Assembly: GCF_050459865.1 (NCBI RefSeq)
Contig: NZ_JBCMNM010000003.1
Coordinates: 1 to 64,000 of the forward strand
DNA: 64,000 nucleotides
From: Rummeliibacillus pycnus_B
GTDB lineage: Bacteria > Bacillota > Bacilli > Bacillales_A > Planococcaceae
Direction: 5' to 3'
Positions 35,789 to 43,843 of the stretch are shown in pieces. Every line of letters begins with the position of its first letter. Position 1 is the first letter of the stretch. Below the pieces are notes generated by a model. That model searched no databases. It was not told the origin of the DNA and was given only the letters and a program-made list of their open reading frames with translations. The position numbers were made by a program, and so were the translations under genes.

Positions 35789-36160
35789 TTACGATTTTAT
35801 ATTCTTAAATACATTCACAATGAACAGTACAACTGAAAGTGCAACCGCAATCCCACCGCCAGAAACACAGATCTCCATCATATAACGTGGTACATCTAAA
35901 TAAATCAATATAATTCCAAGAAGAAAGAATGGTAAGCCAATTTGATAGAACCAAAACTGTGCTTTTGCTAAAGAAGTTTCTCCAGCATCCTTATAATAAG
36001 AATAAATTAATCCAATAACAGCGCTCGTCACCCAACCCATCAAATTAATATGAGCATGTGTGGCTGCCCATTTTAACTCAATTGTGTAATGCATAAAAAG
36101 GCCATAGGCGATTCCCAAAGCAAAATAAACGACAGAAATCTTAATCCATTTTGCACCCAT
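35789..36160 (-). CDS. Small four-helix membrane protein, haem-copper oxidase subunit I-like (paralogue)
   Basis: A 123-residue paralogue of the protein at 19850-20206. The shared pattern is THAHINLMGWVTSAVIGLIY, then SLAKAQFWFYQIGLPFF and the end SVVLFIVNVFKNIKS. It has the full H-x-H pair, where the other copy has Y-I-H. The start at 36160 has AAAGGAGC 8 nt upstream; the upstream in-frame ATG at 36202 lacks one. Function unknown, and a haem- or metal-binding membrane role is only suggested by the oxidase-like helix. Confidence 0.72.
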   Translation of the reverse strand: MGAKWIKISVVYFALGIAYGLFMHYTIELKWAATHAHINLMGWVTSAVIGLIYSYYKDAGETSLAKAQFWFYQIGLPFFLLGIILIYLDVPRYMMEICVSGGGIAVALSVVLFIVNVFKNIKS

Positions 36161-36383
36161 ACGAATCAGCTCCTTTTTATTTGTTGGTATTAACATATGC
36201 ATGGAATATTGTCAAAATTACTCAAATAACGACAGGAATTATTGAAATATTGAAATTTTTAGTAACCAAATGAAGCTTGTGATAATAGAAATGGATTTTA
36301 CTATATATACTAACTTTTGAAATTACTTATAATTTTTCATATAATACAGAAAGTTACAAATATCCCATTAGGAGTTGAATATT

Positions 36384-37046
36384 ATGGCTGAACAATTGTT
36401 AGAAGCAATCCAGAAAGATAGCCTAGAAGAAGTGAAAGAGATAATTCGTGAAAATCCGGAATTACTGAATTTACGTAGCCAAACAGGTCAATCTCCAGTT
36501 CTAACTGCTATTTATCATGGTTCTAGTCATTCTTTAGAATTTTTGTTAGAAAATAAGATTCCTCTAGATTTATTTGAAGCTGCTGCAACTGGTGAACTTT
36601 CTCGAGTAAAGGAGCTGGTAAAATTAAACCCTTCACTCGCTTTAGAATACGCAAATGATGGCTTTACTGCTCTTGGTCTAGCTTCCTACTTAGGACATAA
36701 AGATATAGCAGAGTATCTAATAGAAAATGGAGCAGATATCAATAGCGTATCTAAAAATAGTATGAAAGTGATGCCGATACATTCTGCAGTTGCTACAAAA
36801 AAAGTGGACATTGCGGAATTGCTCTTAAAGAATGGGGCTCAAGTAAATGCAAAGCAAGATTCAGGTTGGACTCCACTGCATGAAGCGGCGATGAACGGAC
36901 AACTAGAAATGCTTCAATTATTAATTAATTATGGGGCGGATGCCACGCTTAAGAAGGATGATGGGGAAACAGCTCTGGATGTAGCTATTCGAAATAAAAA
37001 AGAGAATGTTGTGGATTTGATGACTCAGAAAGTAGAAGAAAACTAG
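36384..37046 (+). CDS. Ankyrin-repeat protein
   Basis: A 220-residue cytoplasmic protein built of ankyrin repeats. Clear repeats are GFTALGLASYLGHKDIAEYL, then VMPIHSAVATKKVDIAELLL, SGWTPLHEAAMNGQLEMLQL and DGETALDVAIRNKKENVVDL. There is no signal peptide. TTG at 36375 is in frame, but AGGAG is 9 nt before ATG 36384. Such proteins mediate protein contacts; the partner is unknown. A fragment of another ankyrin gene lies 0.9 kb upstream. Confidence 0.88.
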   Translation: MAEQLLEAIQKDSLEEVKEIIRENPELLNLRSQTGQSPVLTAIYHGSSHSLEFLLENKIPLDLFEAAATGELSRVKELVKLNPSLALEYANDGFTALGLASYLGHKDIAEYLIENGADINSVSKNSMKVMPIHSAVATKKVDIAELLLKNGAQVNAKQDSGWTPLHEAAMNGQLEMLQLLINYGADATLKKDDGETALDVAIRNKKENVVDLMTQKVEEN

Positions 37047-37084
37047 ATTTCTAGTTTGAAAATATCACAGAGTAGGGGATGTAC

Positions 37085-37513
37085 ATGAATCTTCATATTA
37101 CAAAAGAATCGAATAAAAATAGTAAACAATATATTGACGATGAACTTTATAAGTATAATTTAAAGCACTTCCCAAAAGATTTGGCGGGGAGATACGAAGA
37201 AATCTGTTTATTTCTTAAAGATGAAAAAGACACCGTTCGAGGTGGAATACTTAGTGAAATTTGTTGGAATTGGTTAGAGATTCATACTTTTATGATAGAT
37301 GAGGATCTAAGAAAATCGGGATTTGGAACTAAATTATTGCTAGAAATTGAGAAGATAGCTATAGAAAAAGAATGTGATTTCATTAAAGTAGATACATTAA
37401 GTTTTCAAGCATTAGGTTTTTACGAAAAGAATGGATATCAAGTGTTTGGAAGTATAGACAATGTAGGTAGAGATCATCAACATTACTATTTAAAAAAAGA
37501 TTTAAAGCCATAG
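37085..37513 (+). CDS. GNAT family N-acetyltransferase
   Basis: A 142-residue acetyltransferase. FMIDEDLRKSGFGTKLLLEI is motif A (the usual Q/RxxGxG/A has a Lys/Ser variation) and FYEKNGYQVFGS is the C-terminal motif. An ATG at 37079 is in frame; the AGTAGGGG site fits ATG 37085 better. It starts 38 bp after the ankyrin gene and could be co-transcribed with it. Substrate unknown. Confidence 0.8.
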   Translation: MNLHITKESNKNSKQYIDDELYKYNLKHFPKDLAGRYEEICLFLKDEKDTVRGGILSEICWNWLEIHTFMIDEDLRKSGFGTKLLLEIEKIAIEKECDFIKVDTLSFQALGFYEKNGYQVFGSIDNVGRDHQHYYLKKDLKP

Positions 37514-37529
37514 AGTTGAGTAGGTTCTA

Positions 37530-37556
37530 TTTAATCTAACGGGTGTTTAGTGAAAC
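37530..37556 (+). repeat. Degenerate ATTCAACTAACGGG-type element
   Basis: Reads AATCTAACGGGTGTTTAGTG, similar to the spacer modules at 24955-25035 and 25686-25710, again directly after a GNAT gene. Confidence 0.45.
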
Positions 37557-37689
37557 AAGGATTTCAAAAATAATAAAACTTTTTTAAAGAAGTTAATTCA
37601 AAGGAACTTTCGGTACTGGAGTAGGTGATGAGTACACAGATATGAACTAAAATAAAGGAACATATTTGCCAATGTAGAGGGTGAATCAA

Positions 37690-38073
37690 ATGAAACTAGC
37701 TATGAAATATGTCATTCTTTACGTAAATGATTTTGAAAAGACAATGCATTTCTACAAAGATATTCTGGACTTACCTGTCAAAATGCAGCAAGATACATAT
37801 GTTGAATATGATACAGGTACAACAACACTTTCGATTAATACGCGCCAATCTGTCAAAGAGGAAATCGGATTAAACGTACCAGAAGCATCTGTTTCAACTC
37901 AAACTTTTGAAATCGGATTTGTTGTTGAAGATGTGCCAGCTACTATCGACAAGCTTCGAGGACAAGGTGTACCAATTATAAAAGAACCTGTTACAAAGCC
38001 ATGGGGACAAACAGTTGCATATGCAGCAGACCCAGATGGACATTATATTGAAATATGCACATCTGTTGAATAA
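37690..38073 (+). CDS. VOC/glyoxalase family protein
   Basis: About 127 residues with the two beta-alpha-beta-beta-beta halves of the vicinal oxygen chelate fold. KYVILYVNDFEKTMHFYKDI opens the first half, IGFVVEDVPATIDKLRGQGV the second, and AADPDGHYIEI carries the C-terminal metal glutamate. GTG 37681 is in frame, but the AGAGGG site fits ATG 37690. It may be a lyase, dioxygenase or resistance protein; the substrate is unknown. Confidence 0.82.
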   Translation: MKLAMKYVILYVNDFEKTMHFYKDILDLPVKMQQDTYVEYDTGTTTLSINTRQSVKEEIGLNVPEASVSTQTFEIGFVVEDVPATIDKLRGQGVPIIKEPVTKPWGQTVAYAADPDGHYIEICTSVE

Positions 38074-38114
38074 ATTAAGCTGAATGGATCCTTATCAAAC
38101 TAAAAGAATACGGT

Positions 38115-38137
38115 GCTACCTTTATGGTAGCTTTTTT
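38115..38137 (+). terminator. Terminator after the VOC gene
   Basis: The hairpin GCTACC/GGTAGC followed by TTTTTT, 42 bp past the stop. Confidence 0.75.
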
Positions 38138-38274
38138 CCTTATAAGCTGTTATTCTTAAGTAGAATTATTTTTGTTATATCTCAGATAGAGAATAGCATT
38201 TTGTTTTTCGTCTAAGGTATTTGAGCAAGGATAGTAACACATTGTGTGGATATCCACACTAGGAGGCAACAATT

Positions 38275-38475
38275 ATGGAACAAGGTAAAGTTAAGTGGTT
38301 TAATGCAGAAAAAGGTTTTGGATTTATCGAACGTGAAGCAGGAGAAGACGTATTCGTACATTTCTCAGCAATCCAAAGCGAAGGTTTCAAATCTTTAGAC
38401 GAAGGTCAAAGTGTAACATTTGAAATTGAAAACGGACAACGTGGCCCACAAGCTACAAACGTTCAAAAAGCTTAG
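38275..38475 (+). CDS. Cold shock protein (CspA/CspB family)
   Basis: A 66-residue single cold-shock domain that binds single-stranded RNA and DNA. RNP1 (KGFGFIE) and RNP2 (VFVHFSAI) are present. Strong AGGAGG site. The roughly 130-nt AT-rich stretch between the upstream terminator and the start is long enough for the structured 5' leader that normally controls csp translation, though I cannot identify the motif by eye. A strong terminator follows. Confidence 0.97.
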   Translation: MEQGKVKWFNAEKGFGFIEREAGEDVFVHFSAIQSEGFKSLDEGQSVTFEIENGQRGPQATNVQKA

Positions 38476-38486
38476 TAATAGCTTTT

Positions 38487-38516
38487 AACAGACCCTACTT
38501 GTAGGGTCTGTTTTTT
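38487..38516 (+). terminator. Terminator of the cold shock gene
   Basis: Arms AACAGACCCTAC (38487-38498) and GTAGGGTCTGTT (38501-38512) with a T run. Confidence 0.92.
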
Positions 38517-38537
38517 ATTTTGCTTAAATTACGTCTC

Positions 38538-38600
38538 TTCAACTAAAAGGGGGAAGCTAGTTGAATAAAAATGGGAAACCCTTAGAAAATTGGGTTTCCC
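38538..38600 (+). repeat. ATTCAACTAA-type repeat followed by a second hairpin
   Basis: TTCAACTAA/CTAGTTGAA (38538-38565) is the same type as the 25-kb spacers. It is followed by the hairpin GGGAAACCC/GGGTTTCCC (38573-38600). No gene is present from 38476 to 38971. Confidence 0.6.
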
Positions 38601-38685
38601 GTAGTTTTACACAATTATCAACATTAAAATTTAACAGAGCCTAAAGAAAAAATAGAAATGGATTTCTGTCTAAAAAGGATCTTTT

Positions 38686-38818
38686 GTGGACAATTAGTAG
38701 TGAAGTGGGTAGAAACCTCAAGACTCCTGCGGACAAGCAAGAAAGACCCTGAGCGAACGCAGTGAGTGAGGAGGCTTACTTGCTTGAACAAGGAAAGGGA
38801 GAGGCTTCTACCCACACC
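38686..38818. repeat. GC-rich intergenic repeat of a second type
   Basis: About 130 bp with palindromic ends (GTGGGTAGAAACCTC near 38705, GAGGCTTCTACCCAC near 38802) and an inner ACTCCTGCGG...CGCAGTGAGTGAGGAGG. The style and partial words match the repeat copies at 1, 43076 and 47738, but the sequence differs. It is non-coding and foldable into a long hairpin. Confidence 0.65.
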
Positions 38819-38971
38819 CGATTTTTTCATGCACAATTTAGTAGAAAAATCCGATCTAAGAAAAATAAAAACCATTTTGATCAACTCAAAATGGTTTTTA
38901 TCTGTCTGTAATTTCATTTATACATTCATTTTTATTTATCTTTTATCCAAATCAACATGGTAAGTTGAAGT

Positions 38972-39709
38972 TTAGATACCTCTTACTTCAACAAAAGCAT
39001 CGTTTTCTTGAGGTAAGACAAAATCATTTTTACGTAATACAAGATGTCCATCCTGCATTTCATAGATTTTATCGCAGTAGTGAAGAACTGATTCATCATG
39101 AGTTACCATTACTGCAGCTTTATTTTTGTCATGAACTTCTTTAGCAATAAGTTCAACAATTTCGCTACTTCTTGAAGAATCGAGGGCAGCGGTTGGCTCG
39201 TCGGCTAAAATAATATCTGGTTCATTCATAAAAGCTCGGGCGATGGCTACACGTTGTTTTTCACCACCAGATAAATGCTGTACGAATTTGTTGGCACGAT
39301 TTGATAAACCAACTGATTCTAAAAGATCATCTGCACGTTTTTTTGCTTCATCATTCCAATTGCCAGCTAATTCTGTTACAAGTTTTAATTGATCTTTTAC
39401 CTTTAAGTAAGGTACTAAATTGGAAGCTTGGAAAATGTATCCGATAGAGCGTAAACGTACATCTGCCTTTTGCTTTTCATTATAGTTAGCTATATTTTCA
39501 CCATTGATCAATACTTCTCCACCGTCTGGACTTTGAAGTGCACCTGCAATTGATAAAACTGTACTTTTACCAGAACCCGATGGACCAACAACGGCAACGA
39601 ATTCACCACGCTCAACTGTGAAATCTACATTGTGTAAGATTTCAATCTCTTTATCTCCATCTTTGAAATTCTTTGTAATTGATTTTAGTTGTAAAGGTAT
39701 TGTAGTCAT
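38972..39709 (-). CDS. hrtA: Haem-regulated ABC exporter ATPase HrtA-like
   Basis: A 245-residue ABC ATPase with Walker A VVGPSGSGKST, signature HLSGGEKQRVAIARA and Walker B IILADEPTAALD; the H-loop is VMVTHD. Its start shares one base with the hrtB stop (TAATG), so translation is coupled. Together with HrtB it would pump toxic haem or haem-derived products out of the membrane. Identification as HrtA, not a generic MacB/LolD-like ATPase, rests on the neighbouring HrtB and HssRS homologues. Confidence 0.88.
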   Translation of the reverse strand: MTTIPLQLKSITKNFKDGDKEIEILHNVDFTVERGEFVAVVGPSGSGKSTVLSIAGALQSPDGGEVLINGENIANYNEKQKADVRLRSIGYIFQASNLVPYLKVKDQLKLVTELAGNWNDEAKKRADDLLESVGLSNRANKFVQHLSGGEKQRVAIARAFMNEPDIILADEPTAALDSSRSSEIVELIAKEVHDKNKAAVMVTHDESVLHYCDKIYEMQDGHLVLRKNDFVLPQENDAFVEVRGI

Positions 39710-40797
39710 TATTCAACTCTCCCCATTGCTTGTAGTGGATCGGCTTTCACAATACTTGTGCTTGAGAAAAGTGCACCAAGTAATGAAACGGCTAATAATA
39801 CGCCACCGAATTTCATGATTAACGCAAAGTCAAAGACAAATGGAATCCCATTTGGCATAATCTTTTGCAAAATATATGCAAAGCCAATTGCTAAACTAAT
39901 ACTAATAATTGAAAGTACAAGTACTTGGAGCATAGTAGAGCCAATTAAGAAGCCGTTCTTTGCACCGATTGCTTTTAAAATACCAAATTGGTTTACTTTT
40001 TGAATCGTCATAATGTAGAAGAATGCTGCTAGTACGAACACTGCAATTACGATTAAAAATGCAAGCATCATAAATAATGAGCTTTGTTCAGCATCATATC
40101 CTGGCATCTTTTTCACAACATCGTCTTTAGAAACCCATTTACCATCAGCGACGTGTTTTTCAACATCTGCTTTTGTATTGCTAGAGGAGTTCTGTACTGC
40201 AATAGCGTTATAAGAAGCGCGTTCTTTCCCTCCAAAAAATGCATTCCATGTTTTGTTATTCATAAAGACAACAGGTGTATGACTGTACGTTTGATTTTCT
40301 GTAAAACCAACTACTGTAAATGTTGTTTTTGTATTTTCTTCATAAAGTTTGTCCCCAATTTTAACACCTTGCTTTTGGAGTGTTTTGTCTGCGACAACTG
40401 TGTTTTTTGTAGTTGTATTTAAGTCTTTACCCTCTGTTACAGTAGGCATAATAAACTTCTCTGGGTTTAGCCCCATTAATGTTACGTCAACTTTTTTCTT
40501 TGAGTTTGTATCTTTAAGTGACATCATTTGTAATCCAAAAGCTTGTGCGTGATCATTGTCCAATTTTGCAACATCATTTGCTGAAAAATGAGAACGATCC
40601 AAACGATTTTCCGAATCTTTAGCTAAATAGTAGCTAGTAGCATCCATATTTTTCATAGACGATGCGTTATCATTTGCCAACCCATTTGCCAGTCCGCTAA
40701 TGATAAAGACTAGAGACGATATGAAAAATAAGATAAAGCCAATTAATATATAACGTAGTTTAAAAAATTGAATTTCTTTTAATGATAATGAAAACAT
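39709..40797 (-). CDS. hrtB: Haem-regulated ABC exporter permease HrtB-like
   Basis: A 362-residue FtsX/MacB-type permease. One N-terminal membrane segment (about 15-38) precedes an extracytoplasmic domain of about 200 residues, then three C-terminal segments (about 240-265, 285-315 and 330-350). The N-terminus LKEIQFFKLRYILIGFILFF matches the HrtB style. First gene of the hrtBA operon, behind the tandem HssR-like box. Ribosome binding site AGGAGGATG. Confidence 0.87.
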   Translation of the reverse strand: MFSLSLKEIQFFKLRYILIGFILFFISSLVFIISGLANGLANDNASSMKNMDATSYYLAKDSENRLDRSHFSANDVAKLDNDHAQAFGLQMMSLKDTNSKKKVDVTLMGLNPEKFIMPTVTEGKDLNTTTKNTVVADKTLQKQGVKIGDKLYEENTKTTFTVVGFTENQTYSHTPVVFMNNKTWNAFFGGKERASYNAIAVQNSSSNTKADVEKHVADGKWVSKDDVVKKMPGYDAEQSSLFMMLAFLIVIAVFVLAAFFYIMTIQKVNQFGILKAIGAKNGFLIGSTMLQVLVLSIISISLAIGFAYILQKIMPNGIPFVFDFALIMKFGGVLLAVSLLGALFSSTSIVKADPLQAMGRVE

Positions 40798-40830
40798 CTT
40801 TCATCATCCTCCTGTTTTGTTGATACCCTT

Positions 40831-40863
40831 ACTATACAAGGGGATTATGAATGGAATATGAAT
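40831..40863 (-). promoter_or_regulatory. hrtBA promoter with tandem HssR-like box
   Basis: On the minus strand, two adjacent 11-bp direct repeats, ATTCATATTCC (40863-40853) and ATTCATAATCC (40852-40842), end 5 bp before a TATAGT -10 (40836-40831). Staphylococcal HssR binds a direct repeat built on GTTCATATT at the same location, replacing a good -35. This fits activation by HssR when haem is in excess. Confidence 0.8.
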
Positions 40864-40876
40864 AAAAAATGTAAAA

Positions 40877-40909
40877 AAAATCCAGTAACTAAATTAGCTA
40901 CTGGATTTT
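40877..40909 (-). terminator. Terminator separating hssRS from hrtBA
   Basis: Minus-strand hairpin AAAATCCAGTAGCT/AGTTACTGGATTTT followed by a long T run. It overlaps the hssS stop codon and insulates hrtBA so that it depends on its own HssR-driven promoter. Confidence 0.85.
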
Positions 40910-42291
40910 GAATATTGTTTCGGTAAAGTAATTGTAAAAGTAGTGCCCTTATCTATTTCGCTATCAACTGAAATACTACCGTGATGCATTGTAATTATGG
41001 ACTTCACGATGGATAATCCAAGTCCTGTTCCTGGAGTTGACTTTGTACGAGAAGTATCAGCTCGATAGAAACGGTCAAAAATTCGCAGTTGTTGTTCTTT
41101 AGTCATTCCGATACCCGTATCACTAAATGAAATAATAATATGATCTGCATGGTCCTCTAACGAAATATCCATTCGACCACCATCACGATTATATTTCATC
41201 GCATTTGTTAGTAAATTATCGAACACATTGTTCAGCAAAACTGGATCACCTTCAATGCTAACTTCAGGCAAATTATAACTAAGCATAATCCCTTTTTCTC
41301 CAATAGCCCACTGATATTGGCGAGCTAATTCTTTGATCAAGCCTGATAATTCAAAGTGTTCAGGTTTGACTAGATTATTTGTTTGATCCAATGAAGTTAA
41401 TAATAATAGTTGCTGTGTTAATGATGATAAACGATTAATTTCACCATTAATCACATTAATATACTGTGATTTTTGTGAAGAACTTAAATTTTCTTTTTCC
41501 AATAGATTGGTATAGCCTTTAATATTTGATAATGGTGATTGAATATCATGTGAGACGTTGGAGATAAACTCTTTCCTTATATCTTCGGTTTGTTCAAGTT
41601 GATGTGCCATATGAGAGAAGCTGTTAGCGAGCCTTCCGATTTCATCTTTTCGATCGATATCAAGCTGTACATTAAAGTTTCCAGCTGCTAGATCATGAGT
41701 TGCATTTGTTAAATGAGTAATAGGCTTTACTAAATATTTGGTACTTATCAAGATAAACACTATGATTAATACAAAGGTTAACGAGAAAAGAATTCCGAAA
41801 AGTATATGCATTTCATTAAATAATAGCTTAATATCTGGTCGTAAAAACAGAGCGTATTCATGGCCATTATGTTTTAGTGGAACCCCAATTGTATTTCGTA
41901 ATTCGTTGGCAAAAAAGCCTGTAACAAAAGTTTCTTGTGGGAAATTCAAAATCCCGTGATAAACTTGTCCATGTAATACATATGCAATCGATTGTTTAGG
42001 TAAATCTTTTACTCGATAATCTGCTCCAAAGAATTGCTCATTACCAGAGTCATCAACTAAATAGAGTTGATAGCCAACTGAAGCTATGTTGTTTAAATAA
42101 TCTTTTAGGTTAACATCTGGATGTGAATCGGTGAACTTTGCAATATCAAGAGCAATTTTCGTATTTTTTTCATCGTTGTATGGCTTAAGCTTTTGTTGAT
42201 AATACGTATTTGAAATCAGAAAAGCAATAACACCACTCATAAACATGATGGCGATCGAGATGATTACAAATTTTGAGTAAAGAGATTTCAT
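40894..42291 (-). CDS. hssS: Haem-sensing histidine kinase HssS-like
   Basis: A 465-residue membrane kinase. Membrane segments are at about 7-28 and 165-188, with a 135-residue external sensor between them. HAMP follows (about 188-240), then HisKA with His248 in NVSHDIQSPLSN, and HATPase with DTGIGM and GTGLGLSIVKS. Length and layout match HssS of staphylococci and bacilli. Its start shares a base with the hssR stop (TAATG). The function is assigned by homology and by the adjoining hrtBA operon. Confidence 0.87.
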   Translation of the reverse strand: MKSLYSKFVIISIAIMFMSGVIAFLISNTYYQQKLKPYNDEKNTKIALDIAKFTDSHPDVNLKDYLNNIASVGYQLYLVDDSGNEQFFGADYRVKDLPKQSIAYVLHGQVYHGILNFPQETFVTGFFANELRNTIGVPLKHNGHEYALFLRPDIKLLFNEMHILFGILFSLTFVLIIVFILISTKYLVKPITHLTNATHDLAAGNFNVQLDIDRKDEIGRLANSFSHMAHQLEQTEDIRKEFISNVSHDIQSPLSNIKGYTNLLEKENLSSSQKSQYINVINGEINRLSSLTQQLLLLTSLDQTNNLVKPEHFELSGLIKELARQYQWAIGEKGIMLSYNLPEVSIEGDPVLLNNVFDNLLTNAMKYNRDGGRMDISLEDHADHIIISFSDTGIGMTKEQQLRIFDRFYRADTSRTKSTPGTGLGLSIVKSIITMHHGSISVDSEIDKGTTFTITLPKQYSKSSS

Positions 42292-42965
42292 TAAAATTCC
42301 TCCAACATATAGCCGACACCACGTATTGTTTTTATATGTACATGTTCGGCAATGCCTTTAAAATGTTCGCGTAATCGTTTGATATGAACATCAACCGTAC
42401 GATCATCTCCAATAAAATCCATTCCCCATACTTGCTCAATGAGTTGTTCTCGACTAAATGTCTGTTTTTGATGTGTCATTAAGAAGCATAATAACTCGAA
42501 TTCCTTTGGTGGTAGGAATAGTGACCGATCCTCAACTTGGACCTCATAACGATCCTTATGAATAATAATGTTGCCAGCTTTTAATACATTATCATCTTCT
42601 ACAACATCATAACGGCGAAGTAATGCTTGAACCCTGAATAGTAGCTCATCAGGTTCAAACGGTTTAACCAGATAATCATCAGTACCAGCTTCGTACCCTT
42701 GTTTCTTATCAGATATTTGGCTTTTTGCCGTTAATAAAATGATAGGAATATCATAGTTTTTACGAATTTCTTTTGTAAGTGAAAATCCATCCATAAATGG
42801 CATCATGACATCGACAATGGCTAAATCACAGGATTGCTGTTTTAGCGTTTGTAAGGCCATCGTACCATCTTTTGCTTGTGTAACATTGTATCCTTCTTCA
42901 CGTAAATGCGTTGCCACTAGTTCTAAAATATTCATATCATCGTCTACGATTAATATAGTCGTCAT
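42291..42965 (-). CDS. hssR: Haem response regulator HssR-like
   Basis: A 224-residue OmpR-type regulator. Receiver: DDD acid pocket, phospho-Asp in LAIVDVMMPFMDGF and TDDYLVKPFEP. The winged helix includes LPPKEFELLCFLM, GDDRTVDVHIKRLREH and IRGVGYML. Residues in the recognition helix region (DDRTVDVHIKRLR) are as in HssR. First gene of the hssRS operon; the AAAGGAGC site precedes ATG. Confidence 0.88.
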   Translation of the reverse strand: MTTILIVDDDMNILELVATHLREEGYNVTQAKDGTMALQTLKQQSCDLAIVDVMMPFMDGFSLTKEIRKNYDIPIILLTAKSQISDKKQGYEAGTDDYLVKPFEPDELLFRVQALLRRYDVVEDDNVLKAGNIIIHKDRYEVQVEDRSLFLPPKEFELLCFLMTHQKQTFSREQLIEQVWGMDFIGDDRTVDVHIKRLREHFKGIAEHVHIKTIRGVGYMLEEF

Positions 42966-43075
42966 TCTTCATGCTCCTTTAAAAATAACTCTGTTACACA
43001 ATGATAGCTATTTTATTAAAAAAATAGAAGTATTTTTATTTTTATGTATTTGAATCAATTTCATAAATAATAAAC

Positions 43076-43240
43076 AACTCAATATTTCGGATAACATTTC
43101 ATTCCTAGTATTTAACTAGTACGCCGCTCCAGATGGCGCTTTCCGCGGGCGAGCGTTGAGCCTCCTCGGAAGTCCGTACCGTGCTTCACTGCGGGGTCTC
43201 AACTGTCTCGCTTTCCCGCAGGAGTCGCCATCTTCCGCTT
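43076..43240 (-). repeat. Dispersed GC-rich intergenic repeat, copy 2 (most complete)
   Basis: The minus-strand reading contains ACTCCTGCGGGAAAGCGAG, a middle CCGCAGTGAAGCACGGTACG and the shared core GCGCCATCTGGAGCGGC, then the AT-rich tail ending near CCGAAATATTGAG. It is about 165 bp and appears to be the fullest of the three copies. Confidence 0.8.
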
Positions 43241-43510
43241 CATAGATAATGATAATGTTCTAATCGCTACTACTCAGATTTGGATCCGCTCATTATAATG
43301 TTGGTTTAGTATTTGATGATATACTCGATATATCATCATCTTATCGTTAGTAGGTTCATTATAGTGAACGTTGGAATCAACCACTATAGAATCTCCTATT
43401 GAGTTATTACTTCATTACTTCTTAGTCATATCAAGTAGCTGTAGCTTTGTAAAAAAGATTGATTGTTTATGATAAAGATTGATAAAAATGTAAAAGGGTA
43501 GTAGCTTAAT

Positions 43511-43770
43511 ATGATAAAATATAACGGTCGTAAATTTATTTTAATTGAAAATACAGAGAATGAAGAAGTTTCTATACAGACTTTATTTGATTATAGATAA
43601 GAAGGAAATATCATTTCTAAATCATATAGTGATGGAGAAATTATACAAGGGATACTAATCGAAATTTAAAAGAGGATAGTAGCTTAGAGTTTAGATATAA
43701 CCTTGTAAATGCAAAAAATGAAATGAATGGGTTGTTTCCGTCACAAACTGCAGTGCAGTTCATTTTATTT
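43511..43770 (+). pseudogene. Decayed small gene resembling bacillar proteins mislabelled N-acetylglutamate synthase
   Basis: The reading from ATG 43511 gives MIKYNGRKFILIENTENEEV, then an in-frame TAA at 43598-43600, then EGNIISKSYSDGEIIQG and LIEI. A one-base shift near 43667 continues as SSLEFRYNLVNAKNEMNG. Small Bacillus proteins of about 115 residues that open M-NYNGRKF...NGEVS and carry LEFRYHHVN are commonly annotated as N-acetylglutamate synthase. At least one stop, one frameshift and a lost C-terminus mark this copy as dead. The remaining gap sequence 43241-43510 shows nothing else. Confidence 0.7.
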
Positions 43771-43843
43771 TCTCCCGTCTTGATTTGAAAATGAGAAGTT
43801 TTAGGAACGATGATATAGACAGTGAGGATGGGGGGATAAAAGT

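Noticed and set aside
40084..40552. Plus-strand ORFs inside hrtB
   Set aside because: Antisense to a clear permease; composition is that of a reversed membrane protein.
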